Shown in pieces: positions 58,865 to 64,000 of a stretch of DNA of 64,000 nt (the first letter of the stretch is position 1; each line of letters starts with the position of its first letter). The notes beneath the pieces are model-generated. The model saw only the letters and a program-made list of their open reading frames with translations, was not told the DNA's origin and did not search any database. The stretch is from positions 496,001-560,000 of the forward strand of contig NZ_JFGT01000002.1 in the NCBI RefSeq assembly GCF_000599885.1. Direction: 5' to 3'. Source of the stretch: Pantoea sp. IMH (GTDB taxonomy: Bacteria; Pseudomonadota; Gammaproteobacteria; Enterobacterales; Enterobacteriaceae). Position numbers and translations under genes: made by a program.

Positions 58865-59698
58865 TTAATCGATGAGGCCGTTCACATCGTAAAAGGGATA
58901 AGGCCCGTCAAAGCGATCGACCACACACTGATGAGTAATGACGCCCTGGTCAGGTGTCCAGCGATGCAACAGGAAGCCCGCAGGCTCCAGGCAGAAGTTC
59001 GCCGGTCCATCCGGGCTAAGATCAAAAGCCACCTGGTGTGACGCGCCTGGCGCGCTACAGGCTATCGTGCCAGCAAAGGCAATCTGCATACTGCGATGAA
59101 TATGACCGCACAGCACGCGTTCTGTCTGCGGATGTCTTGCAATGACCGCAGCCAGTCGCTCTGGTTGCTTCAGCCTCTGGCGATCCATATGGGCGATGCC
59201 GCTGATAAAAGGAGGATGATGAAGCATAACCAGCGTGGGCCGTTCAGGCTGCGCCTCAAGCCGCGCCGCCAGCCAGTCGAGACGCGCTTCGCAGAGCTCT
59301 CCCGGCGACTGCTGCGGAATCGTTGAATCGAGCGCCAGCAGGCGTAGCGGGCCACACTCCCCTTCCCACTGAATAAATTCAGGATGCTGAAAAAGATAAG
59401 CTTGATCGGCAAATACCTTACGCAGCATCTGCCGATCGTCATGATTCCCTGCCATCAGCCAGTAAGGCAGCTCCAGACGCTGTAAGGCCTCCTTCAGCGT
59501 GAGGTACTCCTCTTCATAGCCAAAATCGACTAAATCCCCGGTGATCACCACCGCATCAGGGCGGGGATCCAGCGCGTTCAGCCTGCGGATAACCTGGCGC
59601 AGCGCGCCCAGGGTATCCACCTTCCTGTAAGAGAGTTTCCCCTGGGTTTTGATATGCAGATCGCTGATCTGGGCAAGTAAAACAGGCTGCTGATTCAT
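58865..59698 (-). CDS. Class III metallophosphodiesterase (GpdQ/CpdA-like)
   Basis: A 277-residue calcineurin-like phosphodiesterase. The two-metal site is intact: D13/H15 (SDLHI), D55 (GDLVD), N85-H86 (GNHDD), H160/H161 (HHPP), and H199/H201 (GHIH). Length and motifs are closest to GpdQ glycerophosphodiesterases, though cyclic-nucleotide diesterases of the CpdA type share them. It is the last gene of the ABC operon (16 bp after the ATPase gene), which suggests it hydrolyses the imported phosphodiester. No signal peptide, so cytoplasmic. Substrate is inferred. Confidence 0.85.
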   Translation of the reverse strand: MNQQPVLLAQISDLHIKTQGKLSYRKVDTLGALRQVIRRLNALDPRPDAVVITGDLVDFGYEEEYLTLKEALQRLELPYWLMAGNHDDRQMLRKVFADQAYLFQHPEFIQWEGECGPLRLLALDSTIPQQSPGELCEARLDWLAARLEAQPERPTLVMLHHPPFISGIAHMDRQRLKQPERLAAVIARHPQTERVLCGHIHRSMQIAFAGTIACSAPGASHQVAFDLSPDGPANFCLEPAGFLLHRWTPDQGVITHQCVVDRFDGPYPFYDVNGLID

Positions 59699-59714
59699 AA
59701 CCGATCTCCCTTAT

Positions 59715-60695
59715 TTAAAGCGCCAATATTCTTTCGTCGGCAATAGAGATGCCGACCTTCTGGCCAGTCTGCCACTGCTCGCGGGCAGAACAGTCCACCT
59801 GGATGGGCGTTTCGCCGCCAATATCAATCAGCAACCGCTGGGTGGCGCCAAGAAACAGCTGCCCGCAGATACGTCCGTTGCAGATCCCCGCTGCCGGCGC
59901 AACGAGCTGGATATCTTCAGGCCGGCAATAACGCATCGCGGTGCCGGGACCGACAGGCTGAAGGCCGTTAATAGCCCCGACAAAATCAGCCACAAAGCGG
60001 GTCGCGGGCTGCTGATAGATCTCTCGTGGTGTGCCAATCTGGGCGATTCGTCCCTGCTCAAGGATGGCGATCCGGTCGCCAAGCGCCATCGCTTCCTGCT
60101 GATCGTGCGTCACATAGACTGCGGTTATATTGAGCTTACGCAGCAGCATCGCGATATCCTCGCGCAGCCGCTCCCGAAGCTTGACGTCAAGCGCGGCCAG
60201 GGGTTCATCAAACAGCAGCACTTTAGGCCGGGCGGCCAGCGCGCGGGCCAGCGAAACACGCTGCTTCTGTCCGCCCGAAAGAGCATCAACCGGACGTAGC
60301 GCGAAAGGCAGCAGATCCACCATTGCTAACAGCTCATCGACTCTTTCCCGACGCTCCTCTTTCGGGATGCCCTGAATGCGAAGGCCATAACCGACGTTAT
60401 CCGCCACGTTCATATTCGGAAACAGCGCGTAGTTCTGAAACACCATTCCCACATTACGTTTTTCAATCGGCAGCGCCGTCACATTCCGATCGCCGAACCA
60501 GACTTCTCCGCCCTCATCAGGCGTTTCCAGGCCGCTGATAATGCGGAGCGTTGTGGTCTTTCCGCAGCCTGAGGGACCAAGCAGTACCAGCGTTTCGCCG
60601 GCAACGATATCCAGGTCCAGCGGATACAGGGCTGGCGCGTTTCCGGTAAAGGTGCGGGAACAGCGACGTAAATGAATACTCAGGGAGTCTGCCAT
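59715..60695 (-). CDS. ABC transporter ATP-binding protein (PotA/FbpC-like)
   Basis: A 326-residue ATPase with Walker A GPSGCGKTT (about 36-44), signature LSGGQKQR, Walker B LLFDEP and H-loop YVTHDQQEA. A C-terminal TOBE-like domain follows (about 240-326). It powers the import by the two permeases encoded upstream. The stop-start junction with the permease overlaps by one base. The subfamily covers iron, polyamine and phosphonate importers; the substrate here is not evident from the ATPase. Confidence 0.9.
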   Translation of the reverse strand: MADSLSIHLRRCSRTFTGNAPALYPLDLDIVAGETLVLLGPSGCGKTTTLRIISGLETPDEGGEVWFGDRNVTALPIEKRNVGMVFQNYALFPNMNVADNVGYGLRIQGIPKEERRERVDELLAMVDLLPFALRPVDALSGGQKQRVSLARALAARPKVLLFDEPLAALDVKLRERLREDIAMLLRKLNITAVYVTHDQQEAMALGDRIAILEQGRIAQIGTPREIYQQPATRFVADFVGAINGLQPVGPGTAMRYCRPEDIQLVAPAAGICNGRICGQLFLGATQRLLIDIGGETPIQVDCSAREQWQTGQKVGISIADERILAL

Positions 60696-61516
60696 CAGAC
60701 TGTCTCCTTAACAGATAAAATCCGCCTTTCTGCCCGACGCTGTGCGTAATGGGTGATCCCGCTCAGTGCCAGCAGTAGCGGCAGAATAATTGCCAGAAAT
60801 ATCAGGGTATAGGCAGAGCCTACTTCCAGCCGCATCGAGGCATAGCTGTCCGCCAGCCCTACCGGTAAGGTTTTGGTTAGCGGCGTGTGCAACATCCAGG
60901 TGATATTGAACTCGCCAATGGAGAGCGTCAGCACCATAAAAGCCCCGGCCAGGATCCCGTTACGGCAGTTGGGAACGATCACGCTGAAAAAGCGTTGCCA
61001 GAAACCGGCCCCCAGGCTGGCAGCCGCTTCATCCAGTTGTAAAAGGTGGCTTGCGCGCATGACTGAAAGTACAGGCCGCACCATAAAGGGCAGCGTGAAG
61101 AGCACATGGCCTATCAGGATAAACAGCCAGCTCAGACGCAGATCGTGAAATCCGCCATAGACGATAATCAACCCCAGCGCGGTCGCCAGTCCCGGAAGCG
61201 CCACCGGCAACAGCAGCAGCTCTTCGATGCGGCTGGCCCAGCGGGGCGGCGTTTTCAGCAGTCCCCACGCCGCCGGCACGCCGATCATCAGGACGCAGCC
61301 CAGACAGCTGACGGCGATCAGCAACGACAGCCAGAGCGTACCGGCGTACATTTCCCATACCTGTTCGACCCAGCGTAGCGTCAGACCGCTTTTCAGCCCG
61401 ATAAAGTAGTTTTCGGTTACGCCAGCCAGCAGCGATAGCAGGATGGGTACTACCATAAACAGGCTCAGGCTGAGCGTAACAGTGAGCTGGACCCAGAAAA
61501 GTCCGGTACGTTTCAT
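60695..61516 (-). CDS. ABC transporter permease, second subunit
   Basis: A 273-residue inner-membrane permease with about six helices and an EAA-loop region AAASLGAGFWQRFFSVIVP that docks to the ATPase. It resembles PhnV/PotC-type permeases. Single-base overlaps with both neighbours show a coupled operon. Confidence 0.88.
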   Translation of the reverse strand: MKRTGLFWVQLTVTLSLSLFMVVPILLSLLAGVTENYFIGLKSGLTLRWVEQVWEMYAGTLWLSLLIAVSCLGCVLMIGVPAAWGLLKTPPRWASRIEELLLLPVALPGLATALGLIIVYGGFHDLRLSWLFILIGHVLFTLPFMVRPVLSVMRASHLLQLDEAAASLGAGFWQRFFSVIVPNCRNGILAGAFMVLTLSIGEFNITWMLHTPLTKTLPVGLADSYASMRLEVGSAYTLIFLAIILPLLLALSGITHYAQRRAERRILSVKETV

Positions 61517-62394
61517 CAGGCTACCCCTTTATGTTCACCCGCAAGCCAGCGCGCCAGAATCAACGCCAGCCATGCCACACCGCCCATCGCCACCGACAGG
61601 GCCGCCGCCGTGGCAAAATTGGCGTAGTTCGTAAACTCACCATAAATCGTCAGTGGCAGGACGTTCAGATTGGTGCCAAGGGTAAACGCGGTGCCGAACG
61701 CGCCCATACTTGTCGCGAAACAGATCGCGCCGCTGGAGAAAAGCGCAGGCGCCATACCCGGCACAATCACATCCCATATCACCCGCCACTGGCTGGCACC
61801 AAGAGAGCGCGCCGCTTCCTCCAGTGAAGGATCGAGCTTTTCACAGGCAGCCACCAGCGTCATCACCACGCGTGGAATGGAAAAATAGAGATACCCCACA
61901 AACAACCCCGTCAGCGAGTAGGCAAACATCCAGCGCTCACCGAACAGCGCCAGCCCGATCTGCGCCAGCAATCCCTGCCGCCCGGCCAGCATCACCACCA
62001 GAAATCCCACCACCACGCCCGGAAAAGCGAGCGGAAAAGTGAGGATAGCCAGCAGAAGTGAGCGGCCCGCAAAGCGATGACGGGCCAGAAAACAGCCGAC
62101 AACAGCGGAAAGCGCCACCGCCGTCAGGGAGACCAGCAGTGAGAGCAGCACTGTCACACCGAGGCTACGTAAATAGTGAGGCTGGGTGAGGATAGTCCAG
62201 TAGGCGTTGACGCCAGTACTGTTATCCGGCTGGCTGCCCATCAGCACCAGCGAAGCAAAAGGTAACAGCCAGAAAGCGGCAAAAAAGAGCAATGCCGGCA
62301 CCATCATCCATTCTATTCTCCGCTGGCGTAGCAGCCGTGAAGTGGGCGCCCTGGGGAAGGCGCGGTCACGCGTGCTGAGAGACGGCACCGACAT
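61516..62394 (-). CDS. ABC transporter permease, first subunit
   Basis: A 292-residue inner-membrane permease with an extended basic N-terminus (residues 1-30), about six helices and the EAA loop AARSLGASQWRVIWDVIVP. It resembles PhnU/PotB-type permeases. It overlaps the binding-protein gene and the second permease gene by one base each. Confidence 0.88.
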   Translation of the reverse strand: MSVPSLSTRDRAFPRAPTSRLLRQRRIEWMMVPALLFFAAFWLLPFASLVLMGSQPDNSTGVNAYWTILTQPHYLRSLGVTVLLSLLVSLTAVALSAVVGCFLARHRFAGRSLLLAILTFPLAFPGVVVGFLVVMLAGRQGLLAQIGLALFGERWMFAYSLTGLFVGYLYFSIPRVVMTLVAACEKLDPSLEEAARSLGASQWRVIWDVIVPGMAPALFSSGAICFATSMGAFGTAFTLGTNLNVLPLTIYGEFTNYANFATAAALSVAMGGVAWLALILARWLAGEHKGVA

Positions 62395-63413
62395 TACCGA
62401 ATCTCACTCAGGTAACGGGCGGAAAAACTTTTCTGCGCATCCGCCATGTCCTGATAGTTAACCGTTCTGGCACGGGCATAATCACTGTCCGGCAGGAAAC
62501 GTTTCTTCGCGTCAGCGGACATGGATTCTGTGCGAACCGGACGCAGGTAAGCGTTGGCCCAGATGGCCTGCCCTTTGTCAGAAAGCACATAGTCGATCAC
62601 CTTTTTACCGTTATCAGCATGAGGGGCATTTTTGACCAGGCTGATGACATAGGGAACGGTCAGAGTCCCCTCTTCTGGAATCACAAATGCGACATTGGCA
62701 TGGTCGGTATACTTCGCCCGGTAGGCGTTGAAATCGTAATCCAGCAGAATGGGGATCTCACCTGAGAGGAGGCGCGCATAGGCAGTCTGCTTCGGCACGA
62801 CTGGCTCATTGGCTGACAGTTTTTTGAAGTAGGCCAGGCCAGGGCTGAAATCCTGCAGGCTGCCGCCCATCGCAAGGTTTGCCGCCACCGCGCCAACGTA
62901 GCCGACAAAGGCGCTGGAAGGATCGAGGAAGCCGATCATGCCTTTATATTCTGGTTTTAACAGATCCTGCCATGATTGAGGGACAGGTAAACCGCCCAGC
63001 GCATCGACATTCACCATAAATCCCAGGGTGCCGGAGTGCAGCGCCACCCATTTGCCAGCCGGATCTTTCATGCCGTCCGGGATGGCGTTCCATTTCGCGG
63101 GCTTATAAGCGGCTACCACATCGGATTTGGCAGCCTGAATCCCAAAGGTCACGCCCAGATAGGCAACATCCGCTACCGGAGCGGCTTTCTCCGCCACCAG
63201 CTGTGCCAGCGCCTGACCGGAATTTTTGTTGTCCTGAGGCACATTGATGCCGGTGTCGCTGGCAATCGCCTTCAGTTGTGTCCCCCAGTCTGCCCATTCT
63301 GGCGGGCAGTTGTAACAAATAGCATCGGCGGCTGAAGCCACCTGGCTGAACAGAGTTCCTCCCGCCAGCAGCGCGGCGGCGGCAATCTTGCTGAACTGTT
63401 TAGGCTGTAACAT
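62394..63413 (-). CDS. ABC transporter periplasmic substrate-binding protein
   Basis: A 339-residue binding protein with a signal peptide (about 1-28, cleavage after ASA) and a two-lobed type II fold like iron/polyamine/phosphonate binders. The mature N-terminus has a CxxC pair (C33, C36, ICYNCPPEW) that may form a disulfide. Mid-protein sequence YLGVTFGIQAAKSD and GFLDPSSAFVGY probably line the ligand cleft. The nearby phosphodiesterase gene favours a phosphodiester or phosphonate ligand; this is inference. Confidence 0.85.
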   Translation of the reverse strand: MLQPKQFSKIAAAALLAGGTLFSQVASAADAICYNCPPEWADWGTQLKAIASDTGINVPQDNKNSGQALAQLVAEKAAPVADVAYLGVTFGIQAAKSDVVAAYKPAKWNAIPDGMKDPAGKWVALHSGTLGFMVNVDALGGLPVPQSWQDLLKPEYKGMIGFLDPSSAFVGYVGAVAANLAMGGSLQDFSPGLAYFKKLSANEPVVPKQTAYARLLSGEIPILLDYDFNAYRAKYTDHANVAFVIPEEGTLTVPYVISLVKNAPHADNGKKVIDYVLSDKGQAIWANAYLRPVRTESMSADAKKRFLPDSDYARARTVNYQDMADAQKSFSARYLSEIR

Positions 63414-63440
63414 AAGTTTTCCCGGATGTTGGTTATAAAA

Positions 63441-64000
63441 TTAAAACAAAAACGCAGGCGGTGGCGCGATGCTCTCCCCCAGCCGCAGTGCTGTCTGTAG
63501 CGGCTGAACCGGTTCGGGCTTCTGCTCGTCGATTAAAGCCAGCAGGTGCGCAATCGCAGCGGTTCCCATTTGCTGGAGCGGTTGCACGACCGAGGTCAGC
63601 GAAGGATAAACAAGGCGTCCAATGTCGATGCCGTCGAAGCCAATAATGGAAATTTGCTGAGGCACCTGATATCCCGCGCGCTGCAATTCCCCCATCACGC
63701 TGATCGCCAGCAGATCGTTAGTACAAATCAGCGCCGTCATTGCCTGGCTGCCTTTTAAAGCAGGTTGCAGGGTCTGAAAATCTGAACGGGTATGGCTGGG
63801 CATTTCCAGCATGGGGGCGGGGTTGAGTCCGGCATTTGCCATGGCATCGCAATAGCCCTGGTAGCGCAGCAAGGCGCGATCGGACTGCACAACAGGCCCG
63901 GCAATCATGCCAATACGCCGGTGCCCAAGAGCGAGCAGACGATCGGTGGCCTGGCGTACCGCCTGCCGGTTATCGACGCAGACTGACGGGAGCGTAAGGG
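63441..64000 (-). CDS. LacI-family regulator, C-terminal part (cut by window end)
   Basis: The minus-strand frame stays open from 63441 to the window edge, so the gene continues outside; 186 codons are visible. The visible part is the periplasmic-binding-like effector domain of a LacI/PurR-type repressor: VDNRQAVRQATDRLLALGHRRI, ALICTNDLLAISVMGEL, and ISIIGFDGIDIG. The DNA-binding domain lies beyond 64000. It is 27 bp upstream of the binding-protein gene, so it is probably the first gene of the operon and its regulator. Confidence 0.88.
   Translation of the reverse strand, partial: LTLPSVCVDNRQAVRQATDRLLALGHRRIGMIAGPVVQSDRALLRYQGYCDAMANAGLNPAPMLEMPSHTRSDFQTLQPALKGSQAMTALICTNDLLAISVMGELQRAGYQVPQQISIIGFDGIDIGRLVYPSLTSVVQPLQQMGTAAIAHLLALIDEQKPEPVQPLQTALRLGESIAPPPAFLF

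Overview
The window is chromosomal DNA of an enterobacterium. Gene order and protein sequences follow the Escherichia coli block from the valU-lysV tRNA cluster through yfeR-yfeH-ypeB-ligA-zipA-cysZ-cysK-ptsHI-crr, cysM and cysAWTP, then yfeY-yfeZ-ypeA-amiA-hemF-maeB-talA-tktB-ypfG-nudK, narQ-acrD-ypfM-yffB-dapE-ypfN-tmcA-ypfJ-purC-bamC-dapA-gcvR-bcp-perM. Several E. coli genes of this block are missing (pdxK, yfeK, yfeS, ucpA, aegA, ypfH, bepA) and others take their places. This suggests a relative outside the Escherichia/Salmonella group, perhaps Erwiniaceae (Erwinia/Pantoea-like). That family assignment is an inference from synteny only.

Layout. 1-250: end of a tRNA operon (tRNA-Val, tRNA-Val, tRNA-Lys). 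300-7030: a FlxA-like flagellar-type gene behind a sigma-28-like promoter, the divergent yfeR/yfeH pair, then DNA ligase, ZipA and the sulfate permease CysZ. 7200-11365: cysK and the PTS operon ptsH-ptsI-crr. 11380-14156: a GntR/FCD regulator and a CpxAR-like two-component system not found here in E. coli. 14389-19412: thiosulfate/sulfate uptake and cysteine synthase B (cysPTWA, cysM), all on the minus strand. 19543-25285: an accessory respiratory operon encoding a NuoG-like/molybdopterin formate dehydrogenase, a DUF1641 protein and a CioAB-type bd oxidase, preceded by a structured leader with an intrinsic terminator just before the first ribosome binding site. 25790-28593: a DUF2913-like gene and yfeY-yfeZ-ypeA. 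28802-36589: amiA-hemF, maeB and talA-tktB. 36645-46485: ypfG, an 820-bp gene-free gap with a near-consensus CRP site, nudK, ansP, narQ, acrD and the 20-codon gene ypfM. 46774-57000: an unrecognised small gene, yffB-dapE-ypfN, tmcA/ypfJ, purC, dapA-bamC, gcvR-bcp and perM. 57100-64000: a dCACHE-GGDEF diguanylate cyclase, then an operon of a LacI-type regulator (cut by the window end), a complete ABC importer and a metallophosphodiesterase.

How it fits together. Sulfur assimilation is spread over cysZ, cysK, cysPTWA and cysM, with the expected CysB-type promoter in front of cysP. The PTS trio has an E. coli-like CRP/Cra/P0 arrangement upstream. maeB, talA and tktB supply NADPH and pentose-phosphate metabolism, with a sigma-S-like -10 box in front of talA. 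The formate dehydrogenase/CioAB operon is the main accessory insertion; its components suggest electron flow from formate to oxygen through quinol. The most unusual signal is the terminator and alternative pairings in its leader (about 25311-25490), which look like a transcription attenuator or riboswitch expression platform. I saw no CRISPR array, prophage, integrase or insertion sequence.
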